A DNA stretch of 64,000 bases, taken from assembly GCF_022376445.1 (NCBI RefSeq), contig NW_025954985.1, positions 186,001 to 250,000 on the forward strand, read 5' to 3'. A program made the position numbers and the translations under genes. Of the stretch, positions 1-11,762 are shown one piece after another. A model generated the notes under the pieces. The model saw only the letters and a program-made list of their open reading frames with translations, ran no database searches and was not told where the DNA came from. Source of the DNA: Fomitopsis serialis. Its lineage: Eukaryota > Basidiomycota > Agaricomycetes > Polyporales > Fomitopsidaceae. Position 1 is the stretch's first letter; every line of letters starts with the position of its first letter.

Positions 1-3000
1 AATGGTTCGCATGTCTTTGCAGCTGACATCGTTCTGCGCAAAATTTCGAGCGAAGACTTCGCCAGCCTTCTTGTTCCACGGAGAGCGAGGTCTTCCAGTC
101 AATTCTAGTCTGAAATTGTCAATGGTGGGACCGCCACGCTTCGTGCGTGCAAACTTTGCTGCATCATCGGTTGACACCAACGGTATAGCATCCGTGGTCG
201 ACTCTCGGGACATCAAATCCATTGTATATTGTCTGACTTCACCCTGTCGAAAATAATGTAAGTGGACGTTCAAGACAGAAGATTCTAGGCCCACATGTAG
301 AAGCAGCCGCTTCACGTCTCGATGTTTGATCATGCATCGTATACGACCATTGTATGTAGGAGGGTCACCGTCTGCTTTAGGTGCCGATGTGCCAGGAGAT
401 CCTTGATTCTGTATAGCATGCAGCAACTCAATCAACGTTCGAATGTCTCGTTTCGTCGCGACGGCGTCCTGGGTTTGACGGGTTAGCGGGGAAGAAACGA
501 CAGCACGACGTTGCTCACAGGATCGCTTGTAGACAAACTTGACGAAAGCTCGTCCTTCAAGATCTGGTGATTCAGTGTTCGCGTTGTCTCCGCACGCACA
601 CACATACCAGTTGCAATTCATCCCGGACACCCTGACGCCTACGACCGCGACGATTTCGGCGTCTGCTACTCTTCAAGGAATCCGACTTTGTAACCGGTTC
701 TGTAGCTTGATTGGATCCCTCACCGGTCACTGTGTTTTGAAGTCGCTGAGAGACGGCGGAGGGCCCGCCTAATTCGACGCCGGATTGTGCACCAACGAGG
801 CCAGAAAATCCGCTGCCAGAGTTGCTGTACATCTCGGGGCTGCGACTCGGGGGCGCCTGGATAGGAAGCTCACGCTGCTTACCCTTGCGGCGCGAACTTT
901 CACGTTCAATTTCACGTAAGAGTCCTTCTTCGATGTCGTCCCCGCCGTCACCGTCGCCACCGTCGCCACCGTCGCTACCGTCGCTACCATCGCTACCGTC
1001 GCCACCGTCGCCACCCTCATCGTCGTCGGTGCTGTCGCTGTCGCTGTCAGAACTCTCATCATCGCTACCAGTACCCTCCTCAAGTTCGCCTTGTTGATCC
1101 TCGACATCTAATGGCCCATCAGCGCGCGGATGATCGGGCTGGGCCTCGTCTTCAGGATCGTGCGCGTCTGTAGTCATCTGGTGTAGATGGGCGCTCGGAG
1201 GGTCGACGTCGGTGTCCATTGCGTCACAACTGCTGTTGTCGCCCCAATCGAGGGCTGATCCGTGTGAATGGTCCCCGAAAACACGGGAGGGATCTTGAAG
1301 CCCTCTGAGCGATCCATGGTCCGTAGTCTGTGCGTTCTCGTATCCGACGGGTTGATGGGATGTGCTTGTAGTATCCTCCTGCAGCTGTAAGAATTGCAAG
1401 ATGCCAGAAGTACCATTAAAGGAGTGCTGCTCTTTGTAGAGAGCCGGGTAGGATCCGGGAGCGAGCACGTTCGGGGCTGAGCTATTCTCCATCACTGTAT
1501 CATCGGAGGTCTGATACCCTGTGTCTGGAACGGCGGTTGCGCAGGTCGCGCGCCCGGCAGGCAGTACATCACCGAGCAAGCCATCTGCCGGGACTTGCAT
1601 ACCAGCTATATCGGATACGACTGCAGGCCGCCCTGGGCGTGAGCCTCCACTCGTCGCACTCTCCCAGAAGCCTCCGTTGTCGATTACTGGATCGGTGATC
1701 AAGGGCGCAGGTTGCATCGCACCATCGGACATACCATGTATATGACTGCCCGCGCTCCAGACGGCGGCGGAGGATTCAAAGGCGTCGTCAACGTGAGAGT
1801 ACGGCGGCTCTTCATTGTTCATCCTACCTGGGATAACAGCGAAAGGGTCGTTGGGTGGGTCGCCAAAGATGGCTGAACCCGAGCTTCGTACATCCAGCTC
1901 GTCTGAGACTGGTACAGTACCCTCCACATGCCGGCCTGCTTGCATGGTGCTGTCCCAGAAGTCTTCATAGCCTGCAAAAGCTGGGAGACTTGGTGGCTCA
2001 GACCATGGGTTGTCGGTCATACCTTGAGAGCGCGTTGGGCCGTCATCCTCCGAGTCGCTGTGCATGGCATGGGAGGTTCCGCTGGCCAGATCATCCAATT
2101 GGCCAGAGTCAAAACCTTGCATATGTGTCTCGTCGAAGATAGACGCGGAACCCCGTGCATGTCTATCCCCGTGCTGAACACCGTCCCAGAAGCCTTCATC
2201 CATGACAACCGGTTCGGGAATGAGGGACTGAGATCGTGACATGTCGTTCAATACACCGCTTCGACGTTCGTCGGCATCTAAGGAGCCGGCAGAGAATTCG
2301 GAGGCGTCGAGACCGGGGGAATGCGGTACGACATCTCTTAGTATGCCCCCAGAAGTAGTAGCGGAAGGCTCATTGCCGACAGCGTAAAGCGAATTGAGAG
2401 GCTCACGGCACGGGAGATCGGAGTCGTCACGATCGTCGGTCGCGGTGTGAAAACGTAATGGTTCACCATCGCCTGAGCTCCTTGTAGCGGTACCAGGGAG
2501 CTCATGAAGCGCTTGGGGGTCACGATCATGGGCGTCTTGTGCACTTGGCTCCTCAGGCTCAGGTGTGAATGCAGAGTTTTGTGAGAATGGGTCTTCATGC
2601 ACAGGCCTCTCCAAAAGGCAGCCATCGCCCGCGTCAGTGGGAGAGCGAATCGAGGGCTCGAGTTGCAAGCCACCGCCGAATACACTACTCGTGGGGCTAT
2701 GCACGCCCCAAGTGGCAACAGATTCGGCATCGCTCGCACTCCATGCGGTAGTAGCGAAAGGGTCACCGGGTAGTTCACCGAAGACGACAGAGCTAGAGCC
2801 TTGTTCGCCCAGCTCGTCAAAAACCGACGTCGAGCCCTGTAGATCCGGGTCGCCGTGTGTGGCACTATCCCTGAAGTCTACAGTGCTAGTAGCAGCTGGG
2901 GACCGATCTGAGGGCGCGCACCACGGAGCGTCGGATACCTCAACAAGGTTGTCGGCCACGCTTTGATAATGCAGCTGTCCGCCATCGCTCGGGCTCCTTG

Positions 3001-4196
3001 GAAGAGCAGGAGAGGGCACACGGGGCGCATTGGGGTCGTCATCACGATCGCCTTGCATGCCCGACACTTCGGATGAGATCGCGAAGCTCTGCGAAAGCCA
3101 GCCTTCATGGACGTCTCCGTGACCCGCGGCTTCTTCTGCATCGAAGATGTAGGGATTGGGTTGCAAGGCATCGTCAGACGCACCACCTCCATGGTCGATC
3201 ACACTTGGGACGGTAGCATACGAGCCAAAATCCTCGGACCCAAAGGAGGGTGGACCGCTACCACTGGAATGCAGGGAGGGGTCGGCGTCGCTTCCGTGCA
3301 TAGTACTCTCCCAGGGCTCATGCCTGCATTCGTTCAGTGGATGAGGTCCGTACAATGTCCGGATTCGCGATAGGAGTAGAACTTCAACCTTAGCGGACGA
3401 TCAAAAATGACCTCGGCGAAACACTTACGCATCAACATGGGCGGAATAACCCGCACGAGGCATTGGATCCTCGACGTTCGCCACGGCATGAACGGAAGTC
3501 GTATCGGATTGCTCGATACTCGGACCCAAGGGTGCTTCTCGATCGTAGGTGTCGTCCCAACCTTCTTGTGAACCACCGACACTTGTTAAGCTCTCGGCCA
3601 TCTCGCCTTGGCGATCGCGGCTGTGTGTGTCGGAACGAACGTCTGCGCGCTCTATGATATGATGGCCAGGCTCCGTATAGGATGCTGTGGTGGCCCCATT
3701 CAGGGCTGCGTGCTCATTTTCGCTTTGAGACGAAGTCGCCGCAGCTGAGTCATCTGTCCTTCGCAATTGGCTTTGATGGGACCACAGCAGCGCGCGAGAC
3801 ACCAACCGCTCGGCGTGACGGTGATTGAACGCTAGATACGCATTTGTCAAAGGGGATATGCGATGAGGGTACCGCCTACGTACTTAACGCCGGGACCAAC
3901 GTATCGTGGCTTGACTCCATCTTGCGTCGCATCTCGACGCGCAGCTTCTCGCCCTCGGCCTTGAGGACACGTTCATGCAAATACGCAGGGCCAGCTTCAA
4001 GGACCCGAACCTTCGGTCGATCCGGATGAAGCACATCGATTGCTGTGCGCTTGCGACCGCGTTGCAATTCCGAAGGTTGTTCAACCGCGACGTACGCGTC
4101 ACCTTCGAGCCTGAACTCGATTTGAGGAAGGCCGGGTATGGCGGGTTGGAATTGATAGCCAACGGCGTCGAGGAGAGATGGTACCTGCCCGTCCAT
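1..4196 (-). CDS. Large acidic disordered protein, 3' end beyond the window
   Basis: I do not recognise this gene. The model has exons 4196-3884, 3831-3429, 3323-631 and 563 to the left edge, with phases that match at every junction. It gives more than 1300 residues. The first 100 residues look folded and contain a basic KRT patch near residue 70. The long third exon is rich in D, S, G, E and P and holds loose repeats of about 60 residues built around FWDS/FWES, VFDEL/VSDEL and DPFA motifs. It ends in an acidic GDG/GSD run and then a basic RRRNRRGRRR patch, so a nuclear location is plausible. The fourth exon stays open for 187 codons and contains SPWNKKAGEVFARNFAQ, which looks like the start of a folded domain. 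The weakest junction is the donor at 630, a GTGTCC site chosen because it keeps the frame. The start chosen is the ATG at 4196; an in-frame upstream ATG exists near 4286. Confidence 0.6.
945..1062. repeat. 9-base imperfect repeats coding for the GDG/GSD tract
   Basis: Runs of gtcgccacc and gtcgctacc units (plus strand) encode the Gly/Asp/Ser stretch near the end of exon 3 of the minus-strand gene. The strong codon periodicity explains the long serine/proline-rich open frame on the opposite strand, which is a shadow. Confidence 0.7.
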
Positions 4197-4520
4197 CGTA
4201 GGTGGTGCTCTGCGATACGGAGGGCAGGACGCACCTGCGTGTATATACGACACCACCCAAAGAAGGCCGCGCGTGGTGGCAGCCATTGTTTCTTGACGCT
4301 CGCGGACCAAGAGCAAAATGGTGAGATCGCGATCGAAAGCAAGCTACGTGCGGTCAACATGTTGCATAACGACGAATGCCATGGCCGTCTCGCGTGGTAG
4401 TTACCATTGTTCCTAAACGCTCGGGGTTCAAGAAGGAGGGAGAGAGTCCGATCATTATATTACACAAGCGACGAGGGAACGTTACGCACGAGACAAGTTG
4501 CAATGCGATAACAGTAGCAG

Positions 4521-4586
4521 GAAAACAGCGATGATGAGCAGAAAAACAGCGATGATGAGCAGGAAGACAGCGATGATGATGAGCGG
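4521..4586. repeat. Three imperfect copies of a 21-base unit
   Basis: The unit reads roughly gaaaacagcgatgatgagca and occurs three times in a row. It lies in the 530-base gap upstream of the large minus-strand gene. Otherwise I see nothing in 4197-4725. Confidence 0.65.
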
Positions 4587-4725
4587 CTATGAGAGCACAG
4601 AACAGAGACACACGGTATAATGCTTACTAGCGTACGACCACCGACCACCGAGCCCGCAGCCCGGTCCAACCCGAACCCCAAGAACGACCAAAGGACCTGA
4701 AAACCCCTCAATGACGACTCACGAT

Positions 4726-5570
4726 TCACTTCACCACAACCACCCGCTTCGTATACGTCCCTGCTCGTCTCCTCTCATTATGCGGCACTGGCCTCCTCCG
4801 CGCCTCATCCTCCTCCCCCTGCTGCGTCTGCTTCCCGCCATGCTCCTCCCCCTGCTGTGGTGGCGGTGGCGGCGGGTGCATCGGATACTGCATCTGGACG
4901 TCCATGGGGGCGTGTGGTAGGGCCGTCCGCGCGTGCTGTGGCGGCGCGGGCCCGGGGTAAGGCGACAGTGGGGACACGGACGCGGACAGGGCTGGGACCG
5001 GGATGCCGCGCGGCGCACGCGGGCTCCCCTGCGTCGGCGGCGGCGGTCCGGGCTGGGGGGCGGCGCGAGCCCGTGCCCAGGATGTATATGGGGCGATCGC
5101 GAGGTCTGACGGACGGTCTGCTCAGCGGGCGCCGGAGGCTGAGAGTGAGGGTGTGGATGTGGAGGTGAATGGGCGTGTGGATGGGGCTGCGACCGGCCAG
5201 CGTGAATGTCGGCCTCGATCTGCACGGCGACGATCTCCTTGCCCTTGCACGCGAAGAAGGCGCGCTCCTGCGCGACAAAGAGGCCGGATGTCGAGCCCAT
5301 GATGGGGTTCGGCGGCGGCGGCGGCGGGAAGAGCGCCATGAGCTCGTGGCCCGTTGGCGGTGCGGGAAAGCCGCGACGGCGGGGCATGACAGCGGCGGAC
5401 GCGTCGACGGGTGAGAGCTCAAGATCTGCGCGCAGGGACGTCAGCAGGGGCAGTTTAAGGGACAGGGATGGCGCACCTCGGAGGGTTGTGGGCGACATGA
5501 AGCGGCGCGCGCGGGCGGAGGAGGAGGGGGAGGAGGAGGGCATCCCACATGGTCTGGCACTCAACTTCAA
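4726..5570 (-). pseudogene. Proline/histidine-rich basidiomycete protein, probably disrupted
   Basis: The carboxyl end, RRRAGTYTKRVVVVK before the stop at 4726, resembles a conserved ending (RRRAGKHTKRVV) that I remember from basidiomycete hypothetical proteins. The upstream part has GLFVAQERAFFACKGKEIV, then a His/Pro tract (PHPHAHSPPHPHPHS). The two halves lie in different frames, and no splice pair near 5100 joins them. A frameshift in the proline-rich middle is therefore more likely than an intron. The first 50 or so residues in the upstream frame look unrelated. The function of the family is not known to me. A living gene with an unrecognised intron remains possible. Confidence 0.45.
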
Positions 5571-5646
5571 GCGAATCGTGGCGCCGTCGGGCGCTTACCG
5601 CCTCCCGGAGAATGACGTGAACTTACTACAAACTTACTACAGCTAA

Positions 5647-6108
5647 TTCCATATCGCTGAACCCCGAACGTAAGAGGAAGCAGTAGGCGGGGCGTGTCGG
5701 TCTATCCAGGGTCTAAGTATCTATGGGGCGTTCCCATCAGGATCTTACCATATCGAGCTAGACCGAGGTTCATGGCCGCGGTCAGCCGGCAGAGGGTGCG
5801 GATCGCTCGATGAGAAGGTCAAACAAGAGCCCGATGTGACCGGTTGACCTCCGCCCGTGCAGGCGTTTTGGGGAAGGGGTCTAGCGATATGAAGTTAGCG
5901 GTAATCACTGCCAACACCCGGTCTCAGACTAACAGGCAACCGTAGCCGGTTGAGGACCCATGTTGTTAGGGTCGATTGTATGAGTGCACGGTACTAATCG
6001 CGTCGCTCAGGCTCAACCCTTGCATGTAACACGTCGCATATATACCGTGGTCAATGGTCAAAAGCCATGTGTAATGTGTTGGGCTACGTTAGTACAAACA
6101 TCTATTCC
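5647..6108. other. No gene seen
   Basis: No convincing coding frame or repeat on either strand. Confidence 0.5.
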
Positions 6109-6739
6109 TACAAATGATCGGCCCACCTCGTGCCCTTGGCCGCGCCTGGCTCGGGGTGCTTGAACAGGAGGTGGGACGCGACCATGTCGTCGATGATGCT
6201 GCGCTTGCTGATCTCCTTGCTCTTGAACTGCAGCTCCACGGAGACGTTATGCCCGTCATTGTTGTCGAGGTAGCTGTAGGGTGCGATCGAGAGCGGCTTA
6301 ATGCTCGCGTTGACGAGGAACGCAGCGAAGACAGGCTTGAGCTTCGTCTCGCCTGGCTTTGATTGTCGCCGCCGATGAACGCCTTGTGGCGCTCCGCGAG
6401 CTCGATGACGCCCGGGACAGACGTGTTCTGGAGCGCGCCGTTCACGGCGGGCTCGGGCTCGAGAATGGATGCGACGGCGAAGACCATCGAGGGCGAGACC
6501 TCGAGGTGCAACACATTAACGGCCGCAAAGAGCGCGTCAGCGGTGTCGTTCACGCCGGGGGTGATGCGCTCCGTGTTCGCGGTTCAGAAGATGACGGCGC
6601 GGTCGAGCCCGTGCTCAGTCTTGAAGCGGCGCATGTCCACGCGGAGCTGCTCGAGGTGGGCCTGCTTGTCCGTGCCGGGGGCGATGTTGTCCGCATAGGT
6701 CTCCTGGTTCGCGGCAACGAACTCAGCGTGATAGAGCAT
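6109..6739 (-). pseudogene. INO1: Myo-inositol-1-phosphate synthase relic
   Basis: INO1 converts glucose 6-phosphate to inositol 1-phosphate, the first step of inositol synthesis. The relic keeps several signatures of the family in order: [50 protein letters not shown], then in another frame [20 protein letters not shown] and [16 protein letters not shown]. It is not functional. A tryptophan codon in the stretch AVIFW has become TGA at 6584-6586. A one-base shift follows GGDNQSQ near 6355. The protein stops at KGTRWADHL, before the conserved KGEHPDHVVVIKYVP region. The NAD-binding amino-terminal half is missing, so only about 40% of the enzyme is represented. Confidence 0.93.
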
Positions 6740-7719
6740 GACTCGATATCTGGCGCCCCGAGTCGGTTATGTTGAAGGTGAGCTGGTTGTGGACTCGGAA
6801 TTGTGCCAGCCATGAGTACGCGGCGGGCATGCTACGACAGGTAAGCCCGTGCTTGTCAGAGTTCGACGTAAAAGTTGTACCGAGGAACGGAAGAGCCGTC
6901 TTCGTGGCCCGCAGGGTACACGGCGGGCTCTTTTTCATCGATCGCCTGCTGAGAAGGGCGGCCGTGATCGCAAGTGAGGTATGTCCAGTGGGGGCGTACT
7001 TTCAGGTTTCGAGCGTTCACGCTTGTTCTGTTCACCCACACTGCACCCTTCACTATCCTTTCTCTCCACCCGTCGTCCTCCCCCTGCGTTCCCTGTGGTT
7101 CATGCAGTTGTCTCGCCCGACTCGGACGCAAGCCTATCTTGACGTTCAGGCGACTCGGAATCGGCTGACAGACGACAGCAGATAGCAGAACGGCTGGGCG
7201 GGTGATCGAGAAGATGGCTGAGGACGGACGAGAAAGCGGTAGCCAGGCGAGAAAGCAGACGGGCGAACAGAAAGCACAAGCAAACGGGCGGCGCGGCGGG
7301 ACGGCGAGAGCTTGACAGTGCGAAGCGCTCAATTCGGCGAATGCCGATTGCAGCCACAACCCCCAACGACCTCTGTTCTCGTGTTAGAGCCTACGTATAC
7401 TCTAAGTCTAAGGCCCTTCCGTCGTGCCCGCTGCCCGCTGCCTCCTCTCCCCCATCGATGGCCCTGCCTCGCCCTCAGCTGCCTGCCGTAGATATTCAGG
7501 ACACGCAGACCGCAAGAGAGGGGGCGCCGGCGAGCTTCAGCGATGCACCAGGGCGTCGCGGAGGCTAACGCAGGACTCCGCCTGTCAACTTGACCTTGCA
7601 AACAGCCCCAGCACATCAGCTTGATGCGCCCGCCGCGCGCACGCACGACACACGACGCACCACGAGCACGAAGCCAACGGAACGATATGGTCCTGCTCGC
7701 CCGCTCACTCGCCTACTCA
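6740..7719. other. No gene seen
   Basis: Open frames here are short, overlap one another on both strands and have no recognisable content. The stretch separates two pseudogenes and is probably unconstrained. Confidence 0.5.
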
Positions 7720-8230
7720 CTGTCCGTCCGCCGTGGGCGCGGTCACGGTGTAGATCACGCCGGAGACTCGGTCTTCGGACTCGTCGATGATGATCGAGGT
7801 CACCTTCCGCCGGACAAACTCGCAGCCCTTCTCCTGCGCGAGGTCGAGCATGCTCGTCGTGAATCAATAGGTACGCGCCTGCCAGCGCCGCGGGCGAGTA
7901 CCTGTTCGTCAAGTCGGCGCGCACCCGGTCGAGGTCGTCTGGCAGAGCTGCTCCCTTCCGCCTCCGCGCGCCCCGGACGCTGTCCAGCCCACTCGTCCTT
8001 ACCGCGCTTTTCCAGCCCCCGCCCCTGCCGACGCCCGCGGCCTCGTTCTGCGCGAGCTTGCCGCGGCCCTCCCAGCTCCCGCACCCGACGAACCGCCAGC
8101 CCCAGCGCCGCGCGCTGTCGTACTCTCGTTCGGGCCGCGCTCCGCGAAGAACGCGTTCACAAGTTCCTTGGGGTACGCCCATTTCGTGACGAGTCCGCCG
8201 GCCTTGCTCGGGGCGTCTTGGGCGGCGCCG
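7720..8230 (-). pseudogene. FAD-dependent oxidoreductase (DAO/Tda3-like) relic
   Basis: Three blocks of one enzyme appear in order but in different frames. The first, SKAGGLVTKWAYPKELVNAF (up to about 8225), is typical of the flavin-binding region of fungal DAO-type oxidoreductases. The second, RRWGWRFVGCGSWEGRGK through ALPDDLDRVRADL, lies in a second frame. The third, FTTSMLDLAQEKGCEFVRRK followed by VTSIIIDESEDRVSGVIY, lies in another frame. At least two frameshifts and a deletion separate them. The GxGxxG nucleotide-binding start and the carboxyl half are absent. The assignment rests on family memory; the blocks are long enough to make it fairly safe. Confidence 0.82.
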
Positions 8231-8452
8231 GGGATAAATGTCCCGTTCGCACTGCTAGTGCTCACAGATGTAGTACAGTAGCTAGAATGTACTTTGATTA
8301 TGAACTGCACACCGCAATGGCGTGTATGGCCAGTCTATCCTGAGCTACGAAGATCACGCGCCGTGCGTGATGCCTCGATGTTCTTGCATCTGTCCCACAG
8401 TCCATGCCACCAAGCGATAATGATCAATATGAATTTACAAGAGAGGCTAAGA

Positions 8453-9699
8453 TTATTCTACAGAGCGCCTTGGGAAGCGTGCGATCCCCTCCGAGATGCG
8501 TGCGGCCTTTCCCAAGCGATACAGGAGGAGCTCGTCCCGGCTGAGCTCCGAAACCATACGCCCATCCAGCTCAAAATGCTGAAACATCGTACCACCCGTC
8601 CAAAAGACTGCCGAGCCTCGAACGGCTCCCCCCGTCACCAACGGAGTGTTGTAGTGCGTGAAAGCCGCCGAGGGTATCCAAATTGGCACGCCCGGGCCTA
8701 CCTCCACTTCACACCCCATTTCCGCCAGGCCAATTCGGCAGTCCTTGGAGGGGTCGAACGTGCCGAAAGGTATGATACAGCAAAGGCCGGGGCCCAGGTT
8801 GGTACAATCCAAATGACGCGCACAAACGACGTCTCCGATGTTGAGGGCAAAGGACGCAAACGGGTAGAAGAGACTTTGAAGGGTGCGGTCGTTGCCGAGT
8901 GCAAAATTGAGGGTACGAGCGTAATAGTCAAAAAGTTTCGGGAAGACCCGCTGAAAGACATCTGTGCCCACAGAGGTCAACGCATGGGCCCGAAAGCGAG
9001 AGCGGAGAAAACGTAGCTGTGCTTACCAGCTACCAGCCGGACAACCGGAGCCAGCTGGCGACCCAGCTCACGCGCAATGCCCGCATGGTCACAGAAATAT
9101 TTAGACATTCTGGGCGCCTGTGCAGAGCGGGTGAGTGGCTGATGTCAAGACCGCCCGGCAATAGACCCGCCGTAAACATACCTGCTGGTTATCCTTGTGA
9201 AGAGTGAAATAATACTGCGTGAACGCGCCGCGTTTGGAAGACGTATACGTAGGTTTGGTGCCGGCCTGTTTGAGGTATGCGGCAGCAGCTGTTAAGAGCA
9301 TGTTGGCACCTTGGGTCGCAGCCCCTTGCCATGCCCGGTACGCGACCAAGCGGCCGCTGCGGTCTACAATCTCAGCCGCCCTGCTATTGCCATGCCGCCA
9401 ACTCAGCCCTCGCGTTAAGGCGTTACGGGATCTCGAAGAGAAACATACCCGGCCTCGTGTGGAACGATCAGCAATGCTTCATCATGCTCTGCGCTTCCCG
9501 CCGCCGAGTGTTGTACCTGTCGGTGGCCAGTGAAGCCACCTGAGAGCGGCATGTCGGCGAGCCCGTTTTCTGCCACAGCGGTGCGCAGGGCCTGCGACTC
9601 TTTGACCAGGAACCGTGTCGTTGCACGGGTGGCACTGCGTACGCTTTGGCGCCGCGCTTTGCGCGCATGCTTCTTGTCGGAGCGTGCGGGGCCGGTCAT
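8453..9699 (-). CDS. TET/JBP-type 2OG-Fe(II) dioxygenase
   Basis: Exons 9699-9449, 9383-9182, 9117-9027 and 8961-8453 join in phase to give 350 residues. Members of this family oxidise 5-methylcytosine or thymine in DNA using 2-oxoglutarate and Fe(II). In mushrooms they are expanded and often neighbour KDZ transposons. The N-terminal part is basic (KKHARKARRQSVRS). The block EIVDRSGRLVAYRAWQG matches the pre-domain of mushroom members. The catalytic domain starts at VFPKLFDYYARTL. It has the HxD iron ligands in ARHLDCTN, the second histidine in PSAAFTHYNTP and a following arginine in GGAVRGSAVFW, so the metal and cosubstrate residues look complete. The first codon is uncertain, because the frame stays open about 300 bases upstream. 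No KDZ transposase lies nearby. Confidence 0.85.
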
Positions 9700-11762
9700 A
9701 ACAGCGATAGCGCTGAATCGTAGTTGTTTTCCAACGAAATTAAGCCGGCGGTGCAAGCTTGAACAACTCACCCATGGCTGTCGGCAAGAGACCCCGCGCC
9801 CTCTTCCAAAACATGTCCGCCGGCAGAAGGTCGCTCCGAAGACGAGCCCATCGCTCCCTCGTCCACGGCCTCCTCGTCCCAAACGCTCGCTAGCCGATCC
9901 TCGAATGACGCAGGCCGTGCCGCGACCAAAGGGGCCTCCATCACGCACGGCCGTGAGCGAGAGCAGCGTCAGAGAAAGGGCGCTCACAGCCATCGCTCTG
10001 AGGCGCGAGAGACCTCTCCGGTCGACCCTGTACGTGGCGCAGTCAGCTTAGAAGGGCGCGCGTGTCCGGCAACAACAGCGCCGGCTGACGGGGGCGTGTG
10101 GGGCACGGGATGTTGGTCTCCACTCGACCGTGCGCCTCACGTCCCCGGCAGACGGCGCTGAAAGAATCGAGGCGGGGCTCATCACCTTTTGAACCTTGGT
10201 GCGTCGCGTAAAAGCGGTCGAAGGGGCGGGCTTTGTGCTCAAACGCTTAGGGCTCAGCCCTATATATATGACCGCGGCGCGCGCCGCGCTTTGCGATTCA
10301 ACAATCTCACGTGCCTCACGCTTGGCACGTGACAGCGCGGTCCGGGCGCGCTGTGCAGGCCGTGATCGTGCGCAACATAACCTAGGCGCTATCACTAAGT
10401 CTGGCAGCCTACGACGGCGACCATTCACTGGGCGCAACTCGGGCGATACACGACAAGACAACCCGAACCCAGAAGCACCAGTCGTTTGGCTCCATCGCAG
10501 ACCGAATATACAGCAACAGGCGCGGACCAAGGGTGACGGACGGATGGTGAAAAGGATGGCGAGGAGGATGGGCATGACGAGCCGCGAGGGCGAGGAGAGC
10601 TAGCGCGAATAGCGGCGCAGCGGATGCACATGGTAGGTTTTCCAAGTCACGCACATGCTGGGGAATCTTTGAACAAGGTTTCTAAGCAGTGTGAGCTACA
10701 ACGAGGCCGTACCCGCCGCTGGCGCAAGTGCCGGATGCACTGCGCGCTGCCGCCGATCACGATGACCGCCGCCTTCATGCGCGAGAACCCTGCCTTCGCC
10801 GCCGATTCATTCACCCCACCTGGCGAGCTTAAGACTACCAGTTTGTGCCGGGAGGTCCAGGAGGCGGCCGGCGAGCGCTGTTGGGCGAATCCGGCAGGCG
10901 ATGACCTCGCGTGCTCAAACACAGTCCCGGGTGCTCACACATACCGTATGAGCGACCTACCCAGCCAGCGTTAACATATCCATTGCACCCGCCGACGTCT
11001 CGTCGGCCTCCTACAAGAGCCCCGTCATCTCCCCCTTTGCAGATACCGCCGTTCCCTCCACGACGGCCTTCACCATGCTTGCGCCGTCCGGCGAGCCGCA
11101 CGCGCGTCCCTAGGCCACGTCCGTGACGCTGCGGGACTCGCTCCCATCGCAGGAGACCGTCGGGCAGGTGCCGTACACGCATTGGGTTGGTGCGGGCGCT
11201 CTCCTGAGGTCTCAAGCGCGAGCAGGCCGTGGCCGACCTCCCTGGCGAGCAACGTCGTCAGCGACAGACGTGCAGCTGCTTGGTTGGAGTGCTAACGCCA
11301 CGCTTGCTCGCATCGGTGACGAGGCGAGTAGTGAGAGCCTCGGGCTCGGCGAGCGCCGGGCAGGGAAGGGCGCCGCGGGCGGAGGGAGCTTGCATGTGGG
11401 CGGGAAGGGGAAGAAGGGCATCGGTGTACGGCGATCGGTGGTGCACAGACCATTGTGGAGGGCGGGAAGGGCAACAAGGTTGTCGAGATGGACCAGGTAG
11501 AATGCAGGGCGCAATACCGCTCAGTGGGCGCGCAGAAGCCGGAGCAACGGCAGGCAGCAGCGGACAAGACGAGCTTACCTGCTAGCTGGGAGGATGCGGG
11601 CGTGGACGATACTCCGAAGGGCGGAGGCCCGCAGGAGGAGGATGAAGAGGAGGGCGGGGAAATGCACAATGTAAGCACGTCGAAGCGCCCAAGGAATATA
11701 TTTAAGAGGACTGTGTCGCACTTCTAACAACGCCACTTCACCCGCATCGGCTAGTATCCAGA
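9700..11762. other. No supportable gene; possible decayed coding fragments
   Basis: Frames are numerous but inconsistent. On the minus strand between about 10.7 and 11.1 kb, pieces such as MKAAVIVIGGSAQ and MVKAVVEGTAVSAKGE read like protein but are cut by stops. They may be another relic that I cannot name. No repeat boundary is clear. Confidence 0.35.

Noticed and set aside
822..1097. Plus-strand Ser/Pro-rich frame
   Set aside because: Antisense shadow of the GDG/GSD repeats in the large minus-strand gene.
4805..5422. 205-codon minus-strand Arg/Ser/Pro frame
   Set aside because: Alternative frame of the Pro/His-rich relic. The biased composition keeps it open.
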